DNA of 64,000 nucleotides from Bacteroidia bacterium. Its GTDB lineage: Bacteria; Bacteroidota; Bacteroidia; J057. The position numbers were made by a program, and so were the translations under genes. Below the pieces are notes generated by a model, which had not been told where the DNA came from, searched no databases, and worked only from the letters and a program-made list of their open reading frames with translations. The stretch lies in contig JAWPMV010000001.1 of assembly GCA_033391075.1 (NCBI GenBank), positions 248,001-312,000 on the forward strand, given 5' to 3'. Positions within the stretch are counted from its first letter, which is position 1; every line of letters starts with the position of its first letter. Of this stretch, positions 9,462-18,821 are shown in pieces.

Positions 9462-10241
9462 CTATCCGGATACTTCTTTGAAGAGCTCTGCGAGTCGGTG
9501 GGCATGCTCGTCGTAGGCGCTTTCAAAAAGAGCGGTAGCTTTTTCTGCGCCAACTATGGCTGAAGCGGTGAGGACTTTTGGAGGCTTGCCGGCTTTCGTC
9601 AGGCGATCAGCTACTTCTGCTTTTATACTGTTGACGAGCATGACTCCCCCCAGAGTAGAACCGGGAGAAACGGGGGTTTCCAGTCCTTCTATTTTGATCA
9701 TGGCATCTCCTAGAGGTGCACCACTATCGAGGATGATGTCAGCAAAATCACTGAGTTTTTTTCCATCGGCTCTTTTGCTAGTACTCCCGGCAGAATGCTC
9801 TTTCGTCATCAATGCCACTACCTTGATCCCTTTCTGCTGAAAAATTTCGGCCATCTCAATCGGTACAACATTGCAGCCACTGGAAGATACTACGAGTGCA
9901 CTATCTGTATCCTTAAGGTCAAAATTGCGAAGGATACGAGCAGCAAAACCTGGTACATTCTCCAGAAACATGGCTTGTCTTTGGCCATTGCTTCCAACCA
10001 CCGGATTGTGAAAAGTGAGGGAGAGTTCGACAATGGGATTGAAGCCGGGAAAAGAACCATAGCGGGGCCACATTTCCTCTACCATAATTCGGCTATGCCC
10101 CGAACCAAATACATGCACCATTCTTCCGGCCAGAATACTTTCGGCAAAAAGATCTGCAGCTGCTTTAATTTCATTTTCCTGTTCAGCTACCCGATTCAGG
10201 ATCTCTTGTGATTTCTGTAAATATGCGTGTGTAGGATTCAT
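9462..10241 (-). CDS. SIS-domain sugar isomerase family protein
   Basis: A 259-residue cytoplasmic protein with a sugar isomerase (SIS) domain. Hallmarks are MVHVFGSGHSRIMVEEM (residues about 41-57), which binds the sugar phosphate, and SALVVSSSGCNVVPIEMA followed by VVALMTKEHSAG. It resembles the UPF0309 group of SIS proteins. Such proteins isomerise or cleave phosphorylated amino or keto sugars. Its start overlaps the end of the upstream ROK kinase gene by 4 bases, which indicates translational coupling: the kinase could supply the phosphosugar that this protein converts. The exact sugar cannot be read from sequence. Confidence 0.85.
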   Translation of the reverse strand: MNPTHAYLQKSQEILNRVAEQENEIKAAADLFAESILAGRMVHVFGSGHSRIMVEEMWPRYGSFPGFNPIVELSLTFHNPVVGSNGQRQAMFLENVPGFAARILRNFDLKDTDSALVVSSSGCNVVPIEMAEIFQQKGIKVVALMTKEHSAGSTSKRADGKKLSDFADIILDSGAPLGDAMIKIEGLETPVSPGSTLGGVMLVNSIKAEVADRLTKAGKPPKVLTASAIVGAEKATALFESAYDEHAHRLAELFKEVSG

Positions 10242-11134
10242 AGTGAGGTATCAAGGGCATAGACAGCTGCGCCTATGGCTCCGGCAAATTCTTTCATTTG
10301 TGCAGCTACAATGGGAGTCGAAACGCTTCCGGGCCTCCATTCATAAACGTTCATCAGTTTCTGAAGGGGTTCGAATAGTGCGTTTCCTGCCTGGCTGATG
10401 CCGCCCCCCAAGATAATGAGCTCGGGCGAGATTACATTGATCAGGGAGGAGATTCCAATAGCTAATTTTTTTAAGGTATCCATCCAAAGCTGAGTCGCAT
10501 AATGATCTCCTGCTTTATATGCTTCTACCATCTGATGGGTACTGCTAAATTTCCCCATACTTCTTTTTTCTATGGTTGCATTTCCTACGAAATACTCCAG
10601 GGTTCCCGGCAAATCCAGTATGCCCGTTTCAGCATCGGGATTTAAAGAAATATGTCCCAAATGTCCCGCACGACTGAGCTTGCCGAAATAAGGTTTCCCA
10701 TGAATCAGTAAAGCCCCTCCGACTCCAGTACCCAGCGTCAGCATCATGACATGCTGATATCCCTGAGCTGCGCCGAAATTTCTCTCAGCCAGTAGGGCAG
10801 CAACTGCATCATTCAATACAAAGGTTTTAGGATTATTTATATAGCTAGACCAGTCAAAATCTTCCAGTCCTTGCAGTCGGCCCGGCATATAGGCTATCGC
10901 TTTCCCATCGGCTCTGGGCAAACCCGGTGCGGAGATACCTATTGGGTATTGCTTTCCCGCAGAGAGTTCCTCAATCATTTCTTTGATACGCCTTTGCCAG
11001 ATGGCGAATCCCAATTTTGCTTCCTGATCGTCGGTTTTTCGATGGAGTTTATGGAGAATCTTTCCTTCCTGACTCATCAAAATCCCTTTGATGTGCGTGC
11101 CTCCCAGATCTATGCCGATAACTTTATCCCCCAT
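10238..11134 (-). CDS. ROK-family sugar kinase lacking the zinc cysteines
   Basis: A 298-residue ASKHA-fold kinase. The phosphate-binding loop GIDLGGTHIKG is at residues 7-17, the catalytic Asp in VLNDAVAALLAE is D109, and LTLGTGVGGALL is near 133. ROK proteins phosphorylate glucose, N-acetylglucosamine, N-acetylmannosamine, fructose or allose, or act as repressors. No DNA-binding domain is present, so this is an enzyme. The substrate His region GHLGHISL is at 157-164, but the usual CxCGxxGC zinc motif that follows is replaced by a cysteine-free stretch, as in a minority of ROK kinases. It overlaps the SDR gene by 11 bases and the SIS gene by 4 bases. Confidence 0.87.
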   Translation of the reverse strand: MGDKVIGIDLGGTHIKGILMSQEGKILHKLHRKTDDQEAKLGFAIWQRRIKEMIEELSAGKQYPIGISAPGLPRADGKAIAYMPGRLQGLEDFDWSSYINNPKTFVLNDAVAALLAERNFGAAQGYQHVMMLTLGTGVGGALLIHGKPYFGKLSRAGHLGHISLNPDAETGILDLPGTLEYFVGNATIEKRSMGKFSSTHQMVEAYKAGDHYATQLWMDTLKKLAIGISSLINVISPELIILGGGISQAGNALFEPLQKLMNVYEWRPGSVSTPIVAAQMKEFAGAIGAAVYALDTSL

Positions 11135-11909
11135 ATTGCCCTTCGCTTATATCCCAAGCTCCGTCAACTGCAATTACTTGTCCGGTGGTAAAGCGGGATT
11201 CTTCTGACATAAAATAAGCAGCTAAACCATTGAGGTCTTCCGGCTTTCCAATGCGACCTCCATCCAGAACTTGTTTAGTCGATACAAAGTCCATGATTTC
11301 CTGATTTCCCTGTGCACGTTCTGACATAGGAGTTGCTACCAAAGCTGGAGCGAGCACATTTACCCGAATATTATGAGGAGCATAAAAGGAGGCGATGGCT
11401 TTAGAAAAACCAATGATGGCAGACTTGGCCGTTGCATAGGCATGGGTGGTAAAATATTTGGGGGAAGGAGACCAGGCAAGTACGGAACTTAGATTGAGAA
11501 TACTTCCTGAGCTAGCTGTTTCCATGAAAGCCCTTACCGCTGCCTGATTGGAGTACATAAGGCTCGTGAGATTTAATTCAAAGGTTTTCGCCCAGCCTTC
11601 AGGCGTTATTTCATGCAAGGGACCATCCCCAAACTTTCGCCCACTTCCTCCTGCTACATGATATAAACCATCAAAGCCTCCAAATCTATCTTTACAAATT
11701 AAAATCGCTTCTGCAGCACATTCTTTCTCACGTGCATCCCGCTGAATAATCAGCCCATCTTCTCCCAATCGTCTGCGAGCTTCTTCTGCTTGTGCTTTCC
11801 CAAGGCCAACAGCCACTACTTTCGCACCTTTGGCAATAAAGTGCTGAGCAGCTGAAAGGCCGATCCCTGCCGTTCCTCCAATGATGACGATCTTTTTGTC
11901 CTGAAGCAT
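11124..11909 (-). CDS. SDR-family oxidoreductase
   Basis: A 261-residue classical short-chain dehydrogenase/reductase. The NAD(P)-binding motif GGTAGIG is at residues 11-17, a VAGG segment stands in place of the usual NNAG, the catalytic Ser lies in ILNLSSVLAWS, and the YxxxK pair in HAYATAKSA. The C-terminal region FTTGQVIAVDGAW is typical. It would oxidise a hydroxyl or reduce a ketone on a small molecule, likely a sugar or sugar acid given its neighbours. The stop codon of the upstream dehydrogenase directly abuts this start codon with no spacer, and the downstream ROK gene overlaps by 11 bases, so the three are almost certainly translated together. Confidence 0.9.
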   Translation of the reverse strand: MLQDKKIVIIGGTAGIGLSAAQHFIAKGAKVVAVGLGKAQAEEARRRLGEDGLIIQRDAREKECAAEAILICKDRFGGFDGLYHVAGGSGRKFGDGPLHEITPEGWAKTFELNLTSLMYSNQAAVRAFMETASSGSILNLSSVLAWSPSPKYFTTHAYATAKSAIIGFSKAIASFYAPHNIRVNVLAPALVATPMSERAQGNQEIMDFVSTKQVLDGGRIGKPEDLNGLAAYFMSEESRFTTGQVIAVDGAWDISEGQYGG

Positions 11910-13115
11910 TTAAGAAACAATCTTTTGGATGACTTCTCCGCTTTCTTTGTCTTTGATGATTACCTTTTTTCGTCCATCTGGTAAGGTCTCTTCTTTGATC
12001 CACCAATGATTTTCATCATACTCTTTGGGGCCTATTTTTTCCACCTTTTCATCTCCACCTCGCCAAATGGGTAAGTCAATTTCTTCCCAGGTACCGGATT
12101 CTGCAGATTTATAGCAGGCATCCATGATGGCGTTTACGACATAGCCATCATAAAAATCCTCCATGGGCTTTTTACCATTATCCATGCACTCAAACATCTC
12201 GGTAAACATATGGATATATCCCAGTGCATTGGCCTCATCTCCTACAGGAAAGAGCCAACCGGTTTCACTTTCAGCCTTTTCAGCTACATAATCTCCTTGT
12301 CCCACAGCAGTAAAGACTTCCATGCCTGTTCGGAGGAAATGATCCAATCGTAAAGTACCTTCAGTTCCCGAGACTTCATCTCGGAGATCCATGCCCCCTC
12401 TAAAGGTCCAACTCACCTCAAACTGACTGATAGCACCTGTCTCATATTTGATAAGTCCTATGGCATTGTCTTCAGCCTGAATCGGTTTGACTAAAGTATC
12501 TGCCCAGCACATGACAGAAACAGGTCTTACCTGCTTTCCAATAAAATTCCTTCCGATTTCTATGCAATGACAGCCCATATCAATGATGGCTCCTCCCCCT
12601 GACTGTTTGGGATCCCAAAACCAATCACTATGCGGACCGGGATGGGCCTCTCTGGATCTTGTCCAGGTAACTTGTCCCAGAGCTCCATTTTGAACCGAAT
12701 GCAAAGCTTTGAGGGTCTTTGGGGTATAGCAAAGATCCTCCAGATAACCATGAAATACGCCTGCTTTTTCGACCATATGCAGAATCTCCAGCGCCTCCTC
12801 TCCATTCATCGCGAGGGGTTTGGTGCAAAGGATGGCTTTGCCTGCTTGTACTGCGAGACTGATGGCTTCTTTATGTAGGTGATTGGGTAGGCCAATGACT
12901 ACGGTATCCGTTTCTGGATCATTGATGGCTACGGCCATATCCGTAGTATGTCTGGGTATATCCCAATCTTTGGCAAAGGCAGATGCTCTTTCAGTTGTGC
13001 GTGAGTATACACAGGCGACTCGATCTCTTCGCCTTTGACCGTGGAGGGTTTCTGTATAAAAGTAACCGATCAGACCCGTGCCAAGCAGGGTGATTTTGTG
13101 AGCAGTAGTGGACAT
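11910..13115 (-). CDS. Gfo/Idh/MocA-family sugar dehydrogenase
   Basis: A 401-residue NAD(P)-dependent oxidoreductase. The Rossmann motif LGTGLIG is at residues 11-17, the family Lys-Pro pair lies in ILCTKPLA (K99-P100), and the active-site aspartate-histidine motif appears as [11 protein letters not shown]. Members oxidise or reduce inositol, glucose-fructose, amino sugars or 3-keto sugars. The last 40 residues are a charged extension ([18 protein letters not shown]) not typical of the core family. There is no Tat signal, so it is cytoplasmic. It follows the TIM-barrel isomerase after 57 bases, a pairing common in Bacteroidota sugar pathways, including 3-keto-sugar degradation. Confidence 0.88.
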   Translation of the reverse strand: MSTTAHKITLLGTGLIGYFYTETLHGQRRRDRVACVYSRTTERASAFAKDWDIPRHTTDMAVAINDPETDTVVIGLPNHLHKEAISLAVQAGKAILCTKPLAMNGEEALEILHMVEKAGVFHGYLEDLCYTPKTLKALHSVQNGALGQVTWTRSREAHPGPHSDWFWDPKQSGGGAIIDMGCHCIEIGRNFIGKQVRPVSVMCWADTLVKPIQAEDNAIGLIKYETGAISQFEVSWTFRGGMDLRDEVSGTEGTLRLDHFLRTGMEVFTAVGQGDYVAEKAESETGWLFPVGDEANALGYIHMFTEMFECMDNGKKPMEDFYDGYVVNAIMDACYKSAESGTWEEIDLPIWRGGDEKVEKIGPKEYDENHWWIKEETLPDGRKKVIIKDKESGEVIQKIVS

Positions 13116-13141
13116 GAATTTTTTCTTTGAAAAAGATGGTA

Positions 13142-13163
13142 GCCGACGATTGACACCGTCGGC
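13142..13163. repeat. Short GC-rich hairpin between cluster genes
   Basis: GCCGACG pairs perfectly with CGTCGGC around an eight-base loop. It sits in the 57-base gap between the isomerase and the dehydrogenase on the minus strand. No T-tract follows, so it is more likely an mRNA stability or attenuation hairpin, or a dispersed repeat, than a terminator. Confidence 0.55.
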
Positions 13164-13172
13164 CCTGGAGAT

Positions 13173-14132
13173 TTATTTTGAATATTCGGGAGCCAGGCGA
13201 TCTCTACAAGCCAGCAATTTGTCTTTTACTTCAACGATACTTTCCCATTCTCTTCCTGCTTCTCCATGCTCAATCCCGCAATAGCCTCTGTAGCCAGCAT
13301 CCAGAACAATCTTCATCATGCGGTCATAATCGAGATCAGACTCATTACCCTCATCATCCCACACCCGGATTTTTACACTTACTCCTTTTGCCAAAGGCAT
13401 CAATTCTTCTACCCCTCTATAGGCATCATATGATAGAGTCTCTTTTTTATTTCCCCATATGCGGAAGTTGCCAAAATCAGGTAAAGTGCCTGCACGTGGA
13501 TGATCGGCCATTTTCATTACTCCCGCCAACCATTTTGCATTGGAGGAATTACCGCCATGGTTTTCTATCATGACATTGATGTCAAAATCATCTGCATATT
13601 CGCAGAGCATTCGCAAGCCATCTGAAACCAATTTCATAGACTCATCGAAATCATCGGGTTTTGCTCCCCAACTTCCTGAGCTGAAACCATTGACGCGGAT
13701 CGAATGGCATCCCAGGTATTTAGCGGCTTGCACCCATTTTTTATGATTATCTACAGTTTCCTTTCTTTTAGCTTCATCAGGATCTCCCAAAGCCCCTTCT
13801 CTATCGCACATGATGAGTAGAGAACGAACCCCTTCACCATCTGCCCTGCTTTTCATTTCACGGAGATAAGCTTTGTCCTCAGCTTTATCCATGAAAAATT
13901 GATTGACATATTCTACAGCCTCAATACCATGTTTACGGCTGAGTAAAGGGAAATCCAGGTGGTCTATTTTCTTGCTGAATAAAGATCGATTGATCGACCA
14001 TTCCGCCAATGAAATTTTGAATAAAGGCTCTGCTGCATTTTTGGATTTTGCCTGGCTATTTAGGGCAAATCCCAAACCAGTTGCTGCGATGGCTGACTTC
14101 TTGATGAAATCACGACGATTGAAATCGGACAT
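13173..14132 (-). CDS. TIM-barrel sugar phosphate isomerase/epimerase, Tat-exported
   Basis: A 319-residue protein of the xylose isomerase-like TIM-barrel family. The N-terminus has a twin-arginine signal (NRRDFIKKSAIAATGLGFAL) cut near SQA, so the enzyme should be exported folded to the periplasm. Barrel motifs include a conserved Glu-Asn-His segment (VMIENHGG), TLPDFGNF, and YCGIEHGE near the end, consistent with metal-binding acidic residues. Members epimerise or isomerise keto sugars and inositols. It is the first gene of the minus-strand cluster, followed by the Gfo/Idh/MocA gene. Its periplasmic placement suggests it acts on the sugar before uptake, while the later genes act inside. Confidence 0.87.
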   Translation of the reverse strand: MSDFNRRDFIKKSAIAATGLGFALNSQAKSKNAAEPLFKISLAEWSINRSLFSKKIDHLDFPLLSRKHGIEAVEYVNQFFMDKAEDKAYLREMKSRADGEGVRSLLIMCDREGALGDPDEAKRKETVDNHKKWVQAAKYLGCHSIRVNGFSSGSWGAKPDDFDESMKLVSDGLRMLCEYADDFDINVMIENHGGNSSNAKWLAGVMKMADHPRAGTLPDFGNFRIWGNKKETLSYDAYRGVEELMPLAKGVSVKIRVWDDEGNESDLDYDRMMKIVLDAGYRGYCGIEHGEAGREWESIVEVKDKLLACRDRLAPEYSK

Positions 14133-14220
14133 AGTAGTATTTTATGAGATCAAACAGGAATTTTTGTTGAAATCATAAGTTAGGAATTTTCTGCGTAGAT
14201 CGAGTGATTGATCGAAGAGT

Positions 14221-14805
14221 TTAAGGAAATTGTCGATAAGGGGAATAGGTATAATATTTGGGGCGACTATCGACTCTCACATGTAGCCAATATACGCCCA
14301 AACCAGAAGTGCTCAACCATTTGGGACTTTCTCCTAAATCTGCCTCATAGGTTCTGCCCACCTCTTTCCAAAAGTCCTGAATCTGATCCTCAATAGCAGA
14401 TCGCAAAAAACTCGCTAAATGCGGAAAATCTGTTTTTGAATCTGCGGGACATGGAACAATTAAGGATGCATCTCTGCCCAGATTTTTAAAGGAAACTACG
14501 CTGCTCTCTTGACTAAATTTCCGGGCAAAGGAATTTCTATCTGCAGACACCCTCGCAAGGCTGGGACTATTTACCAGCACAAATTCATAGGGCGTATCCA
14601 GGCTTGCAGCGGTCATGGCTTTTTGTTCCCAGAAGTAAGCTTGAAAAGGAGCCTCTTTTAATAGGCTGGTGTAAAAGCTCCGAAATTCTGCAGAGCGCTT
14701 AAGCAAATCGATGAAATCCTGATAAGTCAGGCTTATTTCATTCCGTGAGATCAGGTATTTATTCCCTTGCCGTTCTTTAAGTGCTTCTATCTGTGTTTGA
14801 AACAT
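14221..14805 (-). CDS. DUF6940-like protein
   Basis: A 194-residue cytoplasmic protein with no signal peptide. The pattern FKNLGRDASLIVPCP, FPHLASFLR, FWKEVGRTYE, WLSTSGLGVYWLHVRVDSRPKYYTYSPYR is what I associate with DUF6940, a family of unknown function seen across bacteria. The C-terminal His-Arg-rich block (WLHVR, RPKYY) is its most conserved part and may form a binding site. It lies 88 bases upstream of the sugar cluster on the same strand and is divergent from the sensor kinase gene, 88 bases away. Cluster membership is uncertain. Confidence 0.7.
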   Translation of the reverse strand: MFQTQIEALKERQGNKYLISRNEISLTYQDFIDLLKRSAEFRSFYTSLLKEAPFQAYFWEQKAMTAASLDTPYEFVLVNSPSLARVSADRNSFARKFSQESSVVSFKNLGRDASLIVPCPADSKTDFPHLASFLRSAIEDQIQDFWKEVGRTYEADLGESPKWLSTSGLGVYWLHVRVDSRPKYYTYSPYRQFP

Positions 14806-14893
14806 AGGATGTGTTGTTCAATAGGTCGAAAGCTGAATAAGCCAGAGGAAATACTTTCCATAAATTGGTTGGAAATAGCAGTCCCGGCCAAAT

Positions 14894-17800
14894 ATGTTTA
14901 TATTGGATATTGTGAGTGGTGAATATCCGAAAAAAATCCTTTTCCTCACTTTCTTTTTGGGGTATTTAGGGCTTTTCCTGAAAGCCCAGCTACTTGATTT
15001 AAACTTTCGTAAACTTTCCCTCGAAAAAGGCCTGTCTCAAAGTAATGTAACCTCTATTCTCAAAGACCAGAAGGGCTTTATGTGGGTGGGGACCCAAAAT
15101 GGACTAAATCGCTATGATGCCTATAGCTTTCAGAGATATAGCACAGTCAATGGACTAGATGAGGCTTATGTGAGTACGCTTTTACAAAGCCGTGACGGGA
15201 GTATTTGGGTGGGAAATACGCAGGGGAGCTTAAATGTGGTCGATCCGGTGAGTTTGAAATTGAGTAGTCTGGAGGTAGAATTTCCTGTAAATGGGAGAAA
15301 AGGGATTCTCAGAATATTTGAGGACAAGCAAGGGAAGATCTGGATTTCCACTCGCACGGGACTTCACGTTTATGACATAACCGCAAATAGATTTTTCCAT
15401 TTTCCCGAGCAAGAAAAAAAACTCTCTTCTTTAGCGGTATATGGCGTAATCAGCGGGGAAGAGGATGTGCTTTGGGTCGCATGCCAGCAAGGCATACTTG
15501 GACTCAGCAATATTGAGTTCACAGATAAAGGCGAAATACAGGCAGATATTCAAAAAGCTCCTGAGAAATATCCATATCTACATCAGGGCTTGGCTTTTAG
15601 AATTATTCCTTCACAAAATGGAGGTATGTGGATCAATGCCTGGCAGAAAGGCTTTGTCTATTTTCATCCAAAATCAGAAGATTACAAATTTTATCCCCTT
15701 GTTGCTGAGGAGGAAAATGGGGAGGCCATAGAGGTATTTGATATTGCAGAAGATGCTGAGGGAAATCTTTGGGGAAGCAGCAAAAACCATGGCTTGATCA
15801 AATTGAACCCCCAAAGTGCCGCGCTGGAATTTGTACGCTATGATGCTGACAGAGAATCTTCTCTTGGGAGCAATACCCTGATGGGCTTATACATTGATGA
15901 AGAAAATGGGATCTGGGCAGGAACCTATGGAGCCGGTTTAAACTATCACCATCCCGATAAATCGAAATTCAGGCATATTCGTGCCGATGATCCTCCCAAT
16001 GGACTCAGCTATCCCCTCGTATATTCTATTTACCCTTCTCGTTTTGATGAAAGCCTATGGGTAGGAACACATGGAGGGGGACTGAACCGTATTGTGAACA
16101 GAAATTCTCCGGAATCCTACTTTAGCCATTACCTCCCTGAACTTGAACGGAAAGGAAGCCTTAAGGATGAGGTGGTCATAAGTCTGGCTGAAGACGGCGA
16201 GGAAAATTTATGGGTGGGTAGCTATCATGGACTCTCTATTCTGGCTATAGAAGATAAATTGGCAGATAAGGGTGCTTTTGTATTTGAAGGGGAACTGGGA
16301 GATACAGAAGGATGGAATGTATTGGAAAAGGCAGCGATATGGGCCATGGTCTTTGATCAAAAAGGCCGCATGTGGATAGGGACCAATGAGGGTTTATTCC
16401 GAAAAGACCCGGATGATCCTGAGTTTAAACATTTCGTTCATGAGCCGGACAATCCCCATAGTCTGAGAGATGATACCTATCTCCGCAGGATATATGAAGG
16501 AGCTGATGGAAGTATCTGGATTGCTACTTCCAAAGGTCTTCACAGGTATCGGGAAGAAAGTCAGGATTTTGAGATTTATTCAGATGGAGGAGAGACAGGA
16601 AAGGCTTTGAGTTCTTCCAATACCTTTTGTGTATTGAGAGATCGAGATGGTCGTATCTGGGTCGGAATGCAGGGAAGCGGACTTAATGTGATTTTGCCGG
16701 GAGAAGGGGATGATTTTCAGGTGCTGCATTTCTTTGAGACGGACGGAATCCCTTCTAATCTGATCATGGGTTTGCTGGAGGATGAATTTGGGCAAATTTG
16801 GGGAAGCTCAAGCAATGGACTCTTTCGATTTCATCCAGATAGTTTGATCACTCATAGCAAAGAAGCAGAAGACTACCTTCGATTGTACGATAGTTATGAT
16901 GGCCTTCAAAGCAATGAATTTCTGGAAGGAAGTTTTGCCAAAGATGCCGAAGGGAAACTGTACTTTGGAGGGGTGAATGGCTACAGTGTATTCCATCCCT
17001 CAGAACTTCAGGGAAGACAGGAAGAAGTGCCCCTTTATCTTAGTCGTTTGAAAGTTCTCAATAAAGAGGTGAGGGTAGGGGAGGAAATCCGAAAAGGAGA
17101 GATTCCGCTTGAAAAGGCCCTTTGTAATAAGGAAAATCTTTACCTCAGTTGGCGAGACTATTTCTTTAGTATAGATTTTTCTGCTCTCAACTATGAGGGT
17201 CCTGAAAAAACGGAATACAGCTATAAATTGGATGGCCTTCATCAGGAATGGATAGAAATTGGTCTGCAGAGGAGCGTAACTTTTACCAATCTGGATCCCG
17301 GCGATTATACCTTGCGGGTCAAGGCCAGCAATGCAGATGGGATTTGGAACAAGGAAGAAAGGCGATTGGGTATCCATATTTCCACACCGCCCTGGAAAAG
17401 CTGGTGGGCATACTGCCTATATGTGTTGGGAATCCTGGGATTGATAAGTCTGTATATTCGTTTTAGGATCAGAGAAAGAGAGAAAGAGCTTCAAACAAAA
17501 ATGAGGATAGAGGAGGCGAAAATGGAGGAAAGAGAGGTCGTGCGAAAAAATACAGCTGCAGACTTTCACGACGAATTGGGCAATAAGATGACCAAAATCT
17601 CCCTATTTATTGAGTTGGCGAAAAGGGCTGAAAGTGCCAATCAAACCTTGCAGGTCTATCTCAATCAGGTGGAGGAAAATACCCAGATTCTTTCTCAAGG
17701 AATACGGGATTTTATCTGGGTCCTCGATCCGGAAAAAGATTCCGTTTATGATATGATGATCCGTATTAAAGATTTTGGAGATGAACTCTTCGAGCATACA

Positions 17801-18151
17801 GGGATCAATTTCATATGTGAAGGCATTCATCCTGATCAAAGTGCGTTCAAACTCCCCCTCAATAGCCGGAGACATTTGATGTTGATTGTGAAAGAGACTA
17901 TGAATAATGCCTTGAAATATGCAGAAGCCCAGAACCTCTATTGCAGATTAAAGGTAGCGGATGGAAAGATGGATCTGGAAATAGAAGATGATGGGAAAGG
18001 CTTTGATCCAGAGCAATTGAGCAAGGGCTATGGCTTGAAGAATATGAGGGAGCGGGCGAAAAGGATTGGCGCAAATATCGAAATCGAAAGTGCTGATAGT
18101 AAGGGAACGCGCATAGGCTTGATTTTCGAACTGACCCATATGGGGGATTGA
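14894..18151 (+). CDS. Two-component propeller sensor histidine kinase
   Basis: A 1085-residue membrane sensor. After an N-terminal signal or anchor segment, residues about 35-740 are two-component regulator propeller repeats (GLSQSNVTSI, GFMWVGTQNGLNRYD, GSIWVGN and so on), forming two periplasmic beta-propellers. A Y_Y_Y domain follows (YSYKLDGLHQEWIE to YTLRVKASNADGIW). One transmembrane helix spans about 838-858. The kinase core is HisKA_3 type with phospho-acceptor H892 in DFHDELGNKM, then an HATPase with NALKYAEA and DDGKGFDP. Unlike the hybrid systems of Bacteroides it carries no receiver or AraC domain; its partner is the NarL-type regulator 52 bases downstream. Ligand unknown; such sensors often detect glycans. 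Confidence 0.93.
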   Translation: MFILDIVSGEYPKKILFLTFFLGYLGLFLKAQLLDLNFRKLSLEKGLSQSNVTSILKDQKGFMWVGTQNGLNRYDAYSFQRYSTVNGLDEAYVSTLLQSRDGSIWVGNTQGSLNVVDPVSLKLSSLEVEFPVNGRKGILRIFEDKQGKIWISTRTGLHVYDITANRFFHFPEQEKKLSSLAVYGVISGEEDVLWVACQQGILGLSNIEFTDKGEIQADIQKAPEKYPYLHQGLAFRIIPSQNGGMWINAWQKGFVYFHPKSEDYKFYPLVAEEENGEAIEVFDIAEDAEGNLWGSSKNHGLIKLNPQSAALEFVRYDADRESSLGSNTLMGLYIDEENGIWAGTYGAGLNYHHPDKSKFRHIRADDPPNGLSYPLVYSIYPSRFDESLWVGTHGGGLNRIVNRNSPESYFSHYLPELERKGSLKDEVVISLAEDGEENLWVGSYHGLSILAIEDKLADKGAFVFEGELGDTEGWNVLEKAAIWAMVFDQKGRMWIGTNEGLFRKDPDDPEFKHFVHEPDNPHSLRDDTYLRRIYEGADGSIWIATSKGLHRYREESQDFEIYSDGGETGKALSSSNTFCVLRDRDGRIWVGMQGSGLNVILPGEGDDFQVLHFFETDGIPSNLIMGLLEDEFGQIWGSSSNGLFRFHPDSLITHSKEAEDYLRLYDSYDGLQSNEFLEGSFAKDAEGKLYFGGVNGYSVFHPSELQGRQEEVPLYLSRLKVLNKEVRVGEEIRKGEIPLEKALCNKENLYLSWRDYFFSIDFSALNYEGPEKTEYSYKLDGLHQEWIEIGLQRSVTFTNLDPGDYTLRVKASNADGIWNKEERRLGIHISTPPWKSWWAYCLYVLGILGLISLYIRFRIREREKELQTKMRIEEAKMEEREVVRKNTAADFHDELGNKMTKISLFIELAKRAESANQTLQVYLNQVEENTQILSQGIRDFIWVLDPEKDSVYDMMIRIKDFGDELFEHTGINFICEGIHPDQSAFKLPLNSRRHLMLIVKETMNNALKYAEAQNLYCRLKVADGKMDLEIEDDGKGFDPEQLSKGYGLKNMRERAKRIGANIEIESADSKGTRIGLIFELTHMGD

Positions 18152-18203
18152 ATAAGTCCTCAAAAGGAAGCTTTTTTGCTACTCAACCCTTAAATTCATA
18201 ATC

Positions 18204-18821
18204 ATGATTCATGTAGCGATTGTAGAAGATGACCACGATATACGCCGGACCCTGGCTTTGATCATTGATGGTACTCCCGGATTTAGCTGTCAGTTTGACT
18301 ATTCAGATTGTGAATCAGCTATACCGGAAATCCTGAAATACAAGCCGGATGTAGTGCTAATGGATATCAACCTGCCGGGTATGAGTGGAATCGAAGGAGT
18401 AAAGAAATTGAAAGCTCAAAGATCCGAGCTGGATATCATCATGTTGACGATACAAGTTGACGATCATTCGGTATTTGAATCTATTTGTGCGGGTGCTACT
18501 GGATATATGATCAAGAGTACCCCTCCTGCAGCCTTATTGCAGGCCATAGAGGAAGTAAATAAAGGCGGAGCACCTATGAGCGCCAATATTGCCCGTAAAG
18601 TCTTAGGCTCCTTCCGCCGCAGTTCTGAATCCCCCCTTAGCGATCGTGAAACCGAAATTCTCCGTCTTCTCTGCGAAGGTCAAAACTACAAAAGCATTGC
18701 CGAAGCCCTCTTTGTCAGTGGACATACCGTTCGCTCCCACATCAAGAATATCTACAGGAAGCTACATGTGAATTCCCGGGCGGAGGCTGTGAAGAAGGCT
18801 ATGAGGGATAAGTTGGTGTAA
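18204..18821 (+). CDS. NarL/FixJ-family response regulator
   Basis: A 205-residue regulator. The receiver domain has the acidic pair E8-D9-D10, phospho-acceptor D54 in VLMDINLPGMSG, and a Thr/Lys switch region near MLTIQ and MIKSTPP. The C-terminal LuxR-type helix-turn-helix contains LSDRETEILRLLCEGQNYK and HTVRSHIKNIYRKLHVNSR. It follows the propeller kinase by 52 bases and is almost surely its partner. Target genes cannot be read directly; the exported proteins just downstream (19256, 20343, 21188) are candidates by position. Confidence 0.93.
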   Translation: MIHVAIVEDDHDIRRTLALIIDGTPGFSCQFDYSDCESAIPEILKYKPDVVLMDINLPGMSGIEGVKKLKAQRSELDIIMLTIQVDDHSVFESICAGATGYMIKSTPPAALLQAIEEVNKGGAPMSANIARKVLGSFRRSSESPLSDRETEILRLLCEGQNYKSIAEALFVSGHTVRSHIKNIYRKLHVNSRAEAVKKAMRDKLV

